A DNA stretch of 64,000 bases from contig NZ_WOFO01000003.1 of NCBI RefSeq assembly GCF_010993705.1, forward strand, positions 248,001 through 312,000, written 5' to 3'. The DNA comes from Cyclobacterium sp. SYSU L10401 (lineage in GTDB: Bacteria; Bacteroidota; Bacteroidia; Cytophagales; Cyclobacteriaceae). Shown in pieces: positions 36,592-46,129 of the stretch (positions within the stretch are counted from its first letter, which is position 1; each line of letters starts with the position of its first letter). A model generated the notes under the pieces. It was not told the origin of the DNA and ran no database searches. It was given only the letters and a program-made list of their open reading frames with translations. Both the position numbers and the translations under genes were made by a program.

Positions 36592-36885
36592 ATGGGAATG
36601 CCGGCAGCTAGAATTACAGATATGCATATTTGTCCCATGGTCAACCCCGGAGGGGTACCTCATGTGGGAGGGCCTGTAATGCCCCCCGGAGAGGCCACGG
36701 TATTGATCGGAGGAATGCCCGCTGCCAGGGTGGGGGATATGGCCACCTGTTCCGGACCACCCGATACCATAGTGGCCGGCTCCTCTACGGTATTCATTGG
36801 TGGAATGCCGGCAGCACGAATGGGAGACAGCACCTCCCATGGCGGGTCTATCGTAGCTGGTTTACCCACAGTTTTGATTGGATAA
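36592..36885 (+). CDS. eCIS PAAR-repeat spike tip
   Basis: 97 residues. Three copies of GMPAAR (at about residues 2-7, 40-45 and 66-71) and repeated GD/TD-x-x-x-C or H metal-ligand positions form the PAAR cone that sharpens the spike. His and Cys residues (MHICP, MATCSG, STSHGG) should bind one metal ion at the tip. No extra effector domain is attached. It follows the spike by 6 bases. The PAAR gene lies before gp25 here, a common order in Bacteroidota eCIS. Confidence 0.95.
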   Translation: MGMPAARITDMHICPMVNPGGVPHVGGPVMPPGEATVLIGGMPAARVGDMATCSGPPDTIVAGSSTVFIGGMPAARMGDSTSHGGSIVAGLPTVLIG

Positions 36886-36901
36886 AATAAATTGATCTCA
36901 T

Positions 36902-37312
36902 ATGGATGACGAAATGGAGTTTTTAGGTAGAGGTTGGAGTTTTCCTCCTGCTTTCGACGATAAGTCACAATCGGTGGAAATGAGTTCAGGGGTCGCAGAT
37001 ATTCAGGAAAGCCTTTGGATTTTACTGTCTACCCGGCTTGGTGAGCGGGTGATGCAGCCCAAATATGGCTGCCAGCTGGATGAATTGCTATTCAGTCCCC
37101 TTAACCGAACCACCATTACCTATGTGTCCGAACTGATTCGTACAGCCATATTGTATCATGAACCCAGGATTGAAGTGGAAAAAATTGAGATAAAAGAAGC
37201 GGAAACGGTAGCAGGGAAAATACTGATTAAATTGACTTATATGGTAAGGGGAACCAATTCCAGGTCAAACCTGGTCTATCCTTTTTACCTCAATGAAGGA
37301 AATGCCATTTAA
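36902..37312 (+). CDS. eCIS baseplate wedge protein, gp25-like (Afp9-like)
   Basis: 136 residues, lysozyme-like gp25/IraD fold that starts sheath assembly on the baseplate. The family block DIQESLWILLSTRLGERVMQP and GCQLDELLFSPLN is clear, as is the end-domain NLVYPFYLNEGN. It starts 16 bases after the PAAR gene, whose stop is at 36883-36885, and runs 5 bases from the next start. Function is assigned from the family; nothing unusual is seen. Confidence 0.94.
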   Translation: MDDEMEFLGRGWSFPPAFDDKSQSVEMSSGVADIQESLWILLSTRLGERVMQPKYGCQLDELLFSPLNRTTITYVSELIRTAILYHEPRIEVEKIEIKEAETVAGKILIKLTYMVRGTNSRSNLVYPFYLNEGNAI

Positions 37313-37317
37313 AAGGA

Positions 37318-40300
37318 ATGCAACCCGATAACCTACACATATTGAAGCTATTATGGAGGAAAGGTACTTCACAGTCAGACAGGCATCTCCCTGGCCTGGA
37401 TCCTGGAAATGTGGATTTGATGGGCCTGGAAGTAGAAGACTGGCTGCTATTCGCACATAATTTTGCCTCCTTCTTACCTTTTTTTCCAAAATCCAGTTCT
37501 TCTGTAGTATTAGAAAACTGGCAGATGTTTTTCAATGACCTGATCAGCGTTAAGGAGATCCCAGAAAAAGGTACCACAGACTACCGGGATTTACAAAGAT
37601 CCATTGAAAACAAGCTGAAAGCTTTTGCAGCATCCGGTAAACTTGCCCCGCAGATGAGTCTATTGGTGACGTTTCTCAATCTGCTGGGATTTTCCAAGGA
37701 CCGCCTGAATGGGATTACCAAAAGACACCTGGATTTTTATTATCGGTCTGTTTTAAATATTCCCCGCAAAAAACCTCAGGGTGATGAGGCCTTTTTGGTA
37801 CTTGAGACGGCAAAGAGTCCCCAGGTATTTCTTCCGGAAGGAACAATTTTTGATGGGGGTAAAGATGAAAAAGGATTGGGCAGACATTATGTCTCTACCA
37901 AAGATTTTTTTCCCAACCAGGCCCAGGTGTCCTTATTGAAAAATCGCTGGGTAGATGCCGTCCAAAAAAAAATAAAATTCAGTCCCATAGCCAATTCTCT
38001 GGATGGAAATGGAGCACCTATTCCTTCTGAAAACAGGGGATGGTGGCCATTTGGCCATGTTCAGGACACAACTGAATTTCCGGCATTGGCTCCGGCTTCT
38101 TTCGGTTTTGGTCTGGCTTTTCCTTCCCTGAAGTCCGCTGCAACGGCTGACCGTTATTTCAAATTTGAATTCGAATTCAAAAAAAAATTACCTTTCCATG
38201 GTGAAGCCAAGGATATTCCGGAAATATTTACCTGCCACCTCAGCGGTGAAGAAGGTTGGATTACTACTTCGGCTACAAACCACCCGGAGATTGGATTCTC
38301 TTGTTCCGTCAATGACAGCTCCTTTTCTCTGGTGGTTCACTTGGATAAAGACCAGCCTTCCCTGGTGGCGCAAGATGAAAAAATACACGGTGCACTAATA
38401 GGGGACGGATCACCGATCATCTGGTTTGATTTGCCTTGCCTTACTTCCACTAGCTACCAATGGATCAAAGCCCTGGGGGAAACTCCAATCAAAAAAGTCA
38501 GGATTAAATCCAGGTACAAAGGCATCAGGCAACCTGTACTGGAGTCAGACCTTGGTATACTCAATCCCACCAAACCATTTCAACCATTTGGCAGTGTCCC
38601 CAAAAAAGGAAGCAGCTTTTATATAAAATACCCGGAGTGGGAATTCAAGCAACCAACCCATATTCATATCAAAGGGATCTGGTCCAACACTCCGGATACA
38701 TCCACAAAAAATCCTCCTGAACATTTTAAGGATTGGTATTTTGGTTATCGTGATTTGGGCGGGAATTACTTAAGCAAAGACAACTACCTGTCACAGCATT
38801 TTACACCAGTGACCACTCTGGAACAGCCCATCAAGCTGTTTATGTGGCAACCATCAGGGTTAAAGGGTCCCTTGTTGGGTAATCAAATCAAAGTCAATGA
38901 GGAGCCGGAAAATTTAATTGTCAGCGGAGATGACTATTTTAAAGCAAGTGTTTTTGCAGGAGATGGAAATAGCTGGACCAATTATACCGAAGAAAAAGCG
39001 CTTTTTGAATATGATTCGGGCACTTATCGTGCCGATATGACCATCACCCCTAAATCCGGCAAATCTGCTATTGCAGCCAGGGGAGGGGTTAAGGTTACTT
39101 TGTTACAGTCCTTTTTACATGATCTTTACCCCAGATTGTATGCCCTGGCCATGGCAAGTGACCAACCTGAAACACCCATACCCAATGAACCATATACTCC
39201 TGTTTTGGAGAGCATCGAGATGGATTTTGATTGTGTAATGGAATATGATTTGACATCCGGAGCTGTTCAGGATTTGGCGCTCTTTCAAAGGGATGATTTT
39301 GGCTTTCTTGAAGAGCAGAAAATGAAAAAAGAAGGGATTGCCCATGTTCCCGACAAGGATCCCTACCTGCTTTCTTTCCCTGGGTCTGGGGGAGAACTGT
39401 TTTTGGGTATTGAAAATTTACAAAAAAACCAGCAATTGTCTCTTTTGTTTCAGGTGCTTGAAGGCAGTGAAAACCCTCAGCATGCTGATTTTTCCGGTGA
39501 AAATACCCTCTCCTGGTCGGTGCTGGTGGAAAATTACTGGAAGCCCCTGAGCAAGGAGCGGATACTTTCCAATCAAACAGAAAACCTGCTTCAATCCGGA
39601 ATTATCGTATTGGATTTACCGGATGCTGCTTTTGACAAGCAGACGAGGATGCCTGAAGGAAGGACCTGGATCAGGTTAAAATCCAATGCTGCCTATGATG
39701 CCAGCAGTCGGGTTTTAGGTGTTTTTGCTCAGGCCTTTAAGGTGAAATTCCTGGATCGAAATAATGAATTGGGACACCTGAAGGATGGTTTACCGGCAGG
39801 TAGTATTGGTAAAATGGTAGAGCGCAAAGCAGGAGTAAAATCTATCAATCAACCGTTTAATTCACATGGTGGCAAATCCCCTGAAACCGATAAAAACTTT
39901 TATACCAGGGTCAGCGAGCGCCTGAGACACAAAAACAGGGCCGTATCCCTTTGGGATTATGAACACCTGGTGCTCCAGGAGTTTCCGGAAGTATATAAAG
40001 TTAAATGTTTGAACCATACCTGTAGCCAATCCTTTTTGTCTCCGGGTCAGGTGATGTTGGTCATTGTTCCCGATACGGTCAATAAAAATGTATATGATTT
40101 GTTTCAGCCAACCCTAAGTGCAGCCAAATTAAATCAGATCAAGGCTTTTCTGGAAAGCAAAATATCTCCTCAGGTAAAACTTTCTGTAATGAATCCATTG
40201 TATGAGGAAATTAGAATCAAGTTATTGGTAAGTTTTAAATCCGGACTGGACAAAGCTTTTTATTCCAAGCAGATTGCTCAGGATACCATCCATCATTTGT

Positions 40301-40524
40301 CTCCCTGGACTGCTGAAAACAAACATGCCATTGATTTCAGCCATCATGTTAATTTCAGCAGTTTGATCTATTTCTTTGAAAAACTGGAATATGTAGATTT
40401 TATCCAACAACTCAGAATATTTAAAGATGGGAAAGAAATGGGGCGTGACGTATTTCCAGAAAGTCCAAAACATATTTTGGTGTCAGCCAAATCACATGAT
40501 ATCATTCTGTACGGATCTAACTGA
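37318..40524 (+). CDS. eCIS large baseplate protein, gp47/BaseplateJ-like with long extension (Afp11-like)
   Basis: 1068 residues, much longer than phage gp47 (about 300-400). The N-terminal third holds FLNLLGFSKDRLNGITKRHLDFYY and ETAKSPQVFLPEGT (in part), typical of Afp11. The middle (about 250-820) is an extension of beta-sandwich-like segments. The C-terminal third returns to the wedge fold with TDKNFYTRVSERLRHKNRAVSLWDYE (quoted in part: ERLRHKNRAVSLWDYE). In AlgoCIS such baseplate extensions form a cage around the spike, which is the likely role here. Confidence 0.9.
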   Translation: MQPDNLHILKLLWRKGTSQSDRHLPGLDPGNVDLMGLEVEDWLLFAHNFASFLPFFPKSSSSVVLENWQMFFNDLISVKEIPEKGTTDYRDLQRSIENKLKAFAASGKLAPQMSLLVTFLNLLGFSKDRLNGITKRHLDFYYRSVLNIPRKKPQGDEAFLVLETAKSPQVFLPEGTIFDGGKDEKGLGRHYVSTKDFFPNQAQVSLLKNRWVDAVQKKIKFSPIANSLDGNGAPIPSENRGWWPFGHVQDTTEFPALAPASFGFGLAFPSLKSAATADRYFKFEFEFKKKLPFHGEAKDIPEIFTCHLSGEEGWITTSATNHPEIGFSCSVNDSSFSLVVHLDKDQPSLVAQDEKIHGALIGDGSPIIWFDLPCLTSTSYQWIKALGETPIKKVRIKSRYKGIRQPVLESDLGILNPTKPFQPFGSVPKKGSSFYIKYPEWEFKQPTHIHIKGIWSNTPDTSTKNPPEHFKDWYFGYRDLGGNYLSKDNYLSQHFTPVTTLEQPIKLFMWQPSGLKGPLLGNQIKVNEEPENLIVSGDDYFKASVFAGDGNSWTNYTEEKALFEYDSGTYRADMTITPKSGKSAIAARGGVKVTLLQSFLHDLYPRLYALAMASDQPETPIPNEPYTPVLESIEMDFDCVMEYDLTSGAVQDLALFQRDDFGFLEEQKMKKEGIAHVPDKDPYLLSFPGSGGELFLGIENLQKNQQLSLLFQVLEGSENPQHADFSGENTLSWSVLVENYWKPLSKERILSNQTENLLQSGIIVLDLPDAAFDKQTRMPEGRTWIRLKSNAAYDASSRVLGVFAQAFKVKFLDRNNELGHLKDGLPAGSIGKMVERKAGVKSINQPFNSHGGKSPETDKNFYTRVSERLRHKNRAVSLWDYEHLVLQEFPEVYKVKCLNHTCSQSFLSPGQVMLVIVPDTVNKNVYDLFQPTLSAAKLNQIKAFLESKISPQVKLSVMNPLYEEIRIKLLVSFKSGLDKAFYSKQIAQDTIHHLSPWTAENKHAIDFSHHVNFSSLIYFFEKLEYVDFIQQLRIFKDGKEMGRDVFPESPKHILVSAKSHDIILYGSN

Positions 40525-40533
40525 AGCTGATTG

Positions 40534-43215
40534 ATGATAAATTCAAAAACATATGGTCCCATTTCCAAAGCTATTCACAGCAAGGATGATTTGGATTTTC
40601 AGTTTTTAAGAAAGGAAGGAATCTCCTGGATTCAAAAACTGGGGTCTAACCTTTGGACTGATTTCAATACCCATGATCCCGGCATCACCATCCTGGAGGT
40701 ATTGTGCTATGCCATTACGGATTTGGGATATCGCCTTTCCTTGCCCGTTCAGGATTTGCTTTTTGAAGGAGATAAAAAAAGTTTTTTAAAGGATCATTTT
40801 CACCTTGGTCCCGATGTCTTGCCGTGCAAAGCATTGACCGAACTGGATTACAGGATGTTGTTTATCGATTTAAAGGGGGTCCGTAATTGTTGGATTGAAC
40901 CCTTTAAACAGTCTTTGTACGTTGATTGTAAAAACCTCAAGATGTCCTATGATCCGGGTATTTTGGAAGACTTGCCCCAAAAAGACAGCCGTAGTTTTGA
41001 TCTGAAAGGGCTGCACCGTATTCTGGTAGATGTAGAAGAGGAGGTGTCTTTTGAATCGGTAAAGAAAAAAATAAAGGAGAGTTATCATAAGAACAGGAAC
41101 CTATGTGAGGACCTCGTGGCAGTGGGGCCTGTGGTCGATCACCCCATTCAGGTTTGTGCCATTATTGACCTTGAAGCCGAGGCAGATGAAGAATGGATCG
41201 CAGCATCGATTGAACAGGTTATCCAGCAATATTTTTCTCCGGATATCCGGTTTTATTCCTTTAGCCAAATGCTGGAAAAGGGCTATACCACAGAACAAAT
41301 TTTGGAAGGCCCTTCCTTAAAGCATGGTTTTTTGGACCCTGAAGAAGTCCGGCAGGCTTCCCTGAGAAAAGAAGTCCGGCAGTCTGATATCATCCAGCTG
41401 ATCATGGACCTCGATGGTGTTTCAGGCATCAGGGAGCTTCGGATCAACCACTGCGATAAGGACAATGAACAAGGAGGCTGGGTCATTCCCATAGATTCAG
41501 GAAAAAAACCAATGCTTTGTGAGAAGAGCAAATTTAATTTTTTTAAGGGTTTACTACCTTTAAATGTGGATGAAGGGCGCGTTGCCAATTACAAGGAGGT
41601 ATTGCGGAAAGAACAATACGATCTGCAATATGGCATGAAGGAAAAAGGATATCCCATGCCGGAACCTTACCAGTATCCTTTGGCAGAATATTCCAGTATT
41701 CGTAATGATTTGCCTGAAGTCTATGGGGTAGGCCCCATTGGTTTGTCGGAAACGGCGGACGCAGAGAGAAAAAGAAAGGCCAATCAACTCAAGGCTTATT
41801 TATCCTTCTTTGACCAGATCCTGGTCAGTTATTTTCAACACCTGTCCCAGGTAAAAAACCTGCTGTCAGTATTTACCACCTCCGAAAAGACCTATTTTAC
41901 CAGGGCGGTGACAGACCAGGGAGACCAGGGAGAATTTTTGGTGGATGGGTATACAACTGAGGACCTGAATGAAGAATTATTTGGTGCCTTTGATGAAGCA
42001 AATGAACGGAACCAGAAAATAAAAGATCATCTTTTGGCCAGGTTTGCAGAGAAATTTAGTGATTATGCTTTTTTGATGAAGAAGATCTATGGAACTGGCA
42101 TCGAACAGCAAGTGCTGGATTCCAAGTCTTTTTTTTTAAAGGAATACGGAAAGATTAGTATTGAAAGAGCTACCGCTATGAATTATTACAAGCAACCTTT
42201 AGACCGGATTTGGGACAGTAACAATACCTCAGGTTTTGAAAAAAGAGTTGCCCTAATGGCTGGGATAAGAAATTTTTTGCGTAGAAATCTGGCCAGGTCT
42301 TTTGTCGAAATCTATCCCCTCATCAATTCCCAGGGAGACAATGTTTACCGCTGGAGGATTTACGACAATAACAGAAGCATTTTATTAAATGCTACCGAGG
42401 AATATCCCAGCCGGACCGCTGCTCACAAAGAAATTTACCTGGTGATTCAATTGGTGAAGGGCCTTCCCAGAGAGGAAATCAGTTCTTTTTTTGAGCAATT
42501 GGAAGCAATTCCGGATACACCATTTACGCTGGGCTGTTTTCGCATCACCATGTCACCAAGCGGAAGGTATTCTTTTAGCATCATCAATACGGCTATTTCG
42601 GATACCAATGATTCCGACTACATTATTGCCAGCCAATACAGGTATTTTGCTTTTCAGAACTTTGCACAGGCTATCCTTTCATTTAAGGATTTTATGGATC
42701 GGGAGTTTGATGATGAAGGCATGTTTTTGGTAGAAAATATCCTGCTAAGGCCAAATATTGAAGAGCAGGATGATTCAAAAAACACCTTTTTGCCGTTTTG
42801 CAAAGAAGATTGCCAGGAGGGAAATTGCCTGGATCCTTACTCATTCCGGGTAACCTTGGTTTTGCCTGGAAATACCTTTCGTTTTGCCGACAGGGATTTC
42901 AGGGATTTTTTGGAAAACCTGATCAGAGAGGAATTACCGGCACATATATTAGCAAAAATTTGCTGGATCGGAAGGGCCAATACCGGCGACCTGGAGCAGG
43001 AAGATCAGTTGGGCCATTTCGAAGAAGCCTACCTGGATTTTTTAAAAGGGCTGAGTCAGGGAAAATACGAAAATCACCAACAGTTTATAAAAATACTTTC
43101 CGAATTGCGGTCGATCTACCCCACCGGTACATTGTATAATTGCGAAAAAGAAGATGAAAGCAATGCATTACGTGACAGTATCATATTAGGAAGAACGAAT
43201 TTAGGTACCATTTAA
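40534..43215 (+). CDS. eCIS second large baseplate protein (Afp12-like)
   Basis: 893 residues from ATG 40534. The start LDFQFLRKEGISWIQKLGSNL and WTDFNTHDPGITILEVLCYAIT (quoted in part: FNTHDPGITILEVLCYAITD) are typical of Afp12 and related gp6-like wedge proteins. The middle contains KAYLSFFDQILVSYFQHL, a helical block common in this family, and the C-terminus IKILSELRSIYPTGTL. It pairs with the 1068-residue protein to form the baseplate wedge heterodimer. It begins 9 bases after the preceding stop. Confidence 0.9.
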   Translation: MINSKTYGPISKAIHSKDDLDFQFLRKEGISWIQKLGSNLWTDFNTHDPGITILEVLCYAITDLGYRLSLPVQDLLFEGDKKSFLKDHFHLGPDVLPCKALTELDYRMLFIDLKGVRNCWIEPFKQSLYVDCKNLKMSYDPGILEDLPQKDSRSFDLKGLHRILVDVEEEVSFESVKKKIKESYHKNRNLCEDLVAVGPVVDHPIQVCAIIDLEAEADEEWIAASIEQVIQQYFSPDIRFYSFSQMLEKGYTTEQILEGPSLKHGFLDPEEVRQASLRKEVRQSDIIQLIMDLDGVSGIRELRINHCDKDNEQGGWVIPIDSGKKPMLCEKSKFNFFKGLLPLNVDEGRVANYKEVLRKEQYDLQYGMKEKGYPMPEPYQYPLAEYSSIRNDLPEVYGVGPIGLSETADAERKRKANQLKAYLSFFDQILVSYFQHLSQVKNLLSVFTTSEKTYFTRAVTDQGDQGEFLVDGYTTEDLNEELFGAFDEANERNQKIKDHLLARFAEKFSDYAFLMKKIYGTGIEQQVLDSKSFFLKEYGKISIERATAMNYYKQPLDRIWDSNNTSGFEKRVALMAGIRNFLRRNLARSFVEIYPLINSQGDNVYRWRIYDNNRSILLNATEEYPSRTAAHKEIYLVIQLVKGLPREEISSFFEQLEAIPDTPFTLGCFRITMSPSGRYSFSIINTAISDTNDSDYIIASQYRYFAFQNFAQAILSFKDFMDREFDDEGMFLVENILLRPNIEEQDDSKNTFLPFCKEDCQEGNCLDPYSFRVTLVLPGNTFRFADRDFRDFLENLIREELPAHILAKICWIGRANTGDLEQEDQLGHFEEAYLDFLKGLSQGKYENHQQFIKILSELRSIYPTGTLYNCEKEDESNALRDSIILGRTNLGTI

Positions 43216-43226
43216 TCCCAACGGCC

Positions 43227-45872
43227 ATGTCAAATAAACTTAGTTCCGTCATTTATCAATACAGACATTATAAGGCTGATCAGGTGCTTACCCATACACA
43301 GCTGAACGAGACCATAGCCTATTTTGAAGACCAGGACCGGCTCACACGGATGGCATTGTATGGGGTGGGCATTGCTCATGGCTTGCAACCAGGGCTGGAT
43401 GAGTCCTCTGAAACCACACAATTACTTGTCAGTCAGGGAGTAGGGATTACGACCGACGGTGACCTGATTTTGTTACATCAGGCCCTGTCCGAAAGCCAGC
43501 CAAAAGAGAAAGATATAGGCGTTCAGCAGCTTGCATTTACCCATTTCAGGGAATTTGAAGATGAAAATGCCAGGTATAGCCCTTATTTCTTTCCGGACGA
43601 TAACCAGATGCCACTATGGGAATTATGTCAGGATACCGACGAAAATGCCCAGCCATTGGATAGCCTGGCAGATTGGCAGGACAAAATCTTGTTGGCCTAT
43701 TTGGAATGCTACCCTAAACCTCAGGATATCTGCGGAGATATTAACTGTGACAACCAGGGGGAGGAACAGGTAGCCAGGTTGAGGATTTTAATGATGGACG
43801 AGGAAGAGGTAGAACACCTGATCAGCCACGATCCCCTTTTTCTTCGTAAAAGAGAAATCAATGATTCCATTTCGGCACTTACTCCACTTCAACTGTTAAA
43901 AGTAGTTCACCAGGAAAGCAATACTTCTTCACGTTTACAGGTAGACCGTTTGTACCGGGATGCCATATTGGATGGCAATACCATTTCTGATCTTCAATCG
44001 GGAATCCAGACTATTTTATCCGGATTTGAATTTGTTTTTGAAGATAAAGCATTCATTGATGCATTGAGGGGCGATCTGAATGCGCTTCTGGATTCCATAT
44101 TTGATTTCGAGCAGGAAGCAAGCTACCAATATAACCAGTACCGCTACCTATTGGCCAAAGATTTGGTAGGGACTTACAATGAGTTAATAGCAGCTTTGGA
44201 AGGCTTTGATTCCTGGCCAAATCCCGATATATCGGCCTTTCCGAAGCACCTGTTGTTGGGAAAAGTGGGTGATGCATCTTACAGGCATGCTTTTTTCCCT
44301 TCCCCATCCCTTGGCTCTGGGACTGATCTGGGTGAGTTGATCCCTTCACTTTTGAAAAAAATCTATTACCTATTGGTCTCCTTTGGAATCAGTGGAGGGG
44401 AAGGCCTGAGAATTATTCCAAATGGAAATTCATCTGCAAGTAGTCGTTTTCCATCCATCCCATTCTTCTACCAGAACTCGGCAGGGATTTCCACCCACTG
44501 GCGTTGGAAAGGTACCCCTTTGAGCTATTGGTACGACATGGGAAGCAATCCATTATTAATGGACTTTAAAGGCCTAGATTCCTATTGGATCGGGGGACAT
44601 TTGGGTGCGGATGCAGAGCAAGCCTACCAGTCTCTCAAATCGATGGTCAAGCAGTTTGGATTGGAGTTTAAGGTTTACCATTTTGATTTGTCATCGGCTG
44701 ATGGCCAATTAAAGAAGTTTTTACAATCCCACCCTTCCTGCACCAGTATGGGAGGAGTGGCCAAGTCGGGTACTTATATACTTTTAAGTGAGGATAATCA
44801 GGTTTTTGGGGATTTGTCACTTGCTTACCGGGTGGTGGATGAAGTCAGCCAGTCTGCCCACTCCCACATCAAGGTAGCCGCTTGCTCCTATCCCTGGATC
44901 AGCACCCTCAAATACCTGAACAACCTCTCCAGAAGTTTGAAGGGAAGTCGCAGAAACTCCGGAGTGCAACCCGAAGATTACCGGCTGGTAATTAGGGATT
45001 ACGAGATCAACGGGCAGCCCATGATCAGCGGGCCGGTAACCTTGTCTATCCCCCTCGAAAATATATATCACCGCAGGATGCATGCCATTACCGAAAGCCT
45101 GAATGAGCGTTTTCCTAAAGGCCTGGTGTTTGATTACGATGAATCCTTAAAGCGATTTCTGATCATACGCCCCTTTGATGATGAATTTAGCATCAGTTTT
45201 TCCGACACCACCCTGACTATCAATGGACCGGTCTACACTTATACCCAGGATGGAATGGAAAAATCAGATCAGACATTCCGGCTGGATGCCATCCGCTGTG
45301 ATGAAAGGCAACGGTACAGGGAATCCACCTACCTGCAGTTGCAGGAAGAATTTGCTCCCGTTGACAAAGATGATGATTACGGCGTGTACAAAGGCAAGTG
45401 GAGAGAGTGGTATGCGCTCATAGAGCGGCTAAAAACAGATGAAAGGTTTACCGGAGTCAATAATCCACCCAGAATTCCCAAAAGTTATGAAGATCTACCT
45501 GCCTCTTTACGGAGAATCATCGGCCCCATCAGGGATCAATTGAACAGATCCGGAATAACTCATCAGTTGTACCTGACCGGTGATTGGGTCAATGGGAGTT
45601 GGGCCAGTATAGAAATGATCAAAGATTACAGAAATAGTACCCATACCAATGACCTTGTTTTCCGGTTTTTGAATCTGAGAGCTGTATTGCATGAAAAAGA
45701 ACAGGCGACCAAAGCAGCGCTCTTTGTAGTATTGGCAAACGAATCTGACAGAACTGAAATAGAAACTCTTATGGCATCCTGGACGGACAAAGCAGACATT
45801 TATATCGAAGGCCCGCAGGTTGGTGGTAGAAGGAGAATAATTGATGGTATTACTGAAAAATTAAGGTTATGA
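43227..45872 (+). CDS. eCIS-associated large protein of unknown fold
   Basis: 881 residues. The N-terminus (DQVLTHTQLNETIAYFEDQDRLTR, quoted in part as QVLTHTQLNETIAYFEDQD, then GVGIAHGLQPG) recurs from memory in Bacteroidota eCIS loci after the Afp12-like gene. The middle has YRHAFFPSPSLGSG and a Gly/Ser-rich NGNSSASSRFP stretch; the rest is mixed alpha/beta with no Cys pattern or signal peptide. A tail-fibre or baseplate-periphery role is possible. No known receptor-binding domain is visible. A 257-base gap follows, the longest inside the structural part. Confidence 0.8.
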   Translation: MSNKLSSVIYQYRHYKADQVLTHTQLNETIAYFEDQDRLTRMALYGVGIAHGLQPGLDESSETTQLLVSQGVGITTDGDLILLHQALSESQPKEKDIGVQQLAFTHFREFEDENARYSPYFFPDDNQMPLWELCQDTDENAQPLDSLADWQDKILLAYLECYPKPQDICGDINCDNQGEEQVARLRILMMDEEEVEHLISHDPLFLRKREINDSISALTPLQLLKVVHQESNTSSRLQVDRLYRDAILDGNTISDLQSGIQTILSGFEFVFEDKAFIDALRGDLNALLDSIFDFEQEASYQYNQYRYLLAKDLVGTYNELIAALEGFDSWPNPDISAFPKHLLLGKVGDASYRHAFFPSPSLGSGTDLGELIPSLLKKIYYLLVSFGISGGEGLRIIPNGNSSASSRFPSIPFFYQNSAGISTHWRWKGTPLSYWYDMGSNPLLMDFKGLDSYWIGGHLGADAEQAYQSLKSMVKQFGLEFKVYHFDLSSADGQLKKFLQSHPSCTSMGGVAKSGTYILLSEDNQVFGDLSLAYRVVDEVSQSAHSHIKVAACSYPWISTLKYLNNLSRSLKGSRRNSGVQPEDYRLVIRDYEINGQPMISGPVTLSIPLENIYHRRMHAITESLNERFPKGLVFDYDESLKRFLIIRPFDDEFSISFSDTTLTINGPVYTYTQDGMEKSDQTFRLDAIRCDERQRYRESTYLQLQEEFAPVDKDDDYGVYKGKWREWYALIERLKTDERFTGVNNPPRIPKSYEDLPASLRRIIGPIRDQLNRSGITHQLYLTGDWVNGSWASIEMIKDYRNSTHTNDLVFRFLNLRAVLHEKEQATKAALFVVLANESDRTEIETLMASWTDKADIYIEGPQVGGRRRIIDGITEKLRL

Positions 45873-45875
45873 AAA

Positions 45876-45913
45876 GGGACCAATCATACAAATTCCGGAT
45901 GACGATTGGTCCC
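45876..45913 (+). repeat. Hairpin after the 881-residue gene
   Basis: GGGACCAATC and GATTGGTCCC make a perfect 10-bp stem with an 18-base loop, three bases after the stop codon at 45870-45872. No T-run follows, so it may slow or stabilise the transcript rather than terminate it. It lies in the gap separating baseplate genes from the tape-measure gene. Confidence 0.5.
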
Positions 45914-46129
45914 TCATGGGCTTCTTTCCTAGTTCCACAGACATTAATCTCTAATCTAGTAACTCAGCGACTCAACAGTGATGTAAACAACACAGAAAGT
46001 GCGCGATTTCCAGACGTTTTGACTTTTAGACTGCTACCTATTCCATACTTATTGCCAGTAAAATAATGCTTAGTCTGACGACTTTGCTGTATCAAATATA
46101 TAAAATAATTCTTTTCGGATCAACATGTA

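Noticed and set aside
35779-36840. 353-residue minus-strand frame
   Set aside because: It is antisense to the VgrG-like spike and PAAR genes, whose motifs are unambiguous.
45869-46066. 65-codon plus-strand frame in the gap before the tape-measure gene, with its ATG overlapping the previous stop
   Set aside because: The frame runs through the 10-bp hairpin and the sequence has no protein-like pattern. It is kept only as a part of the gap finding.
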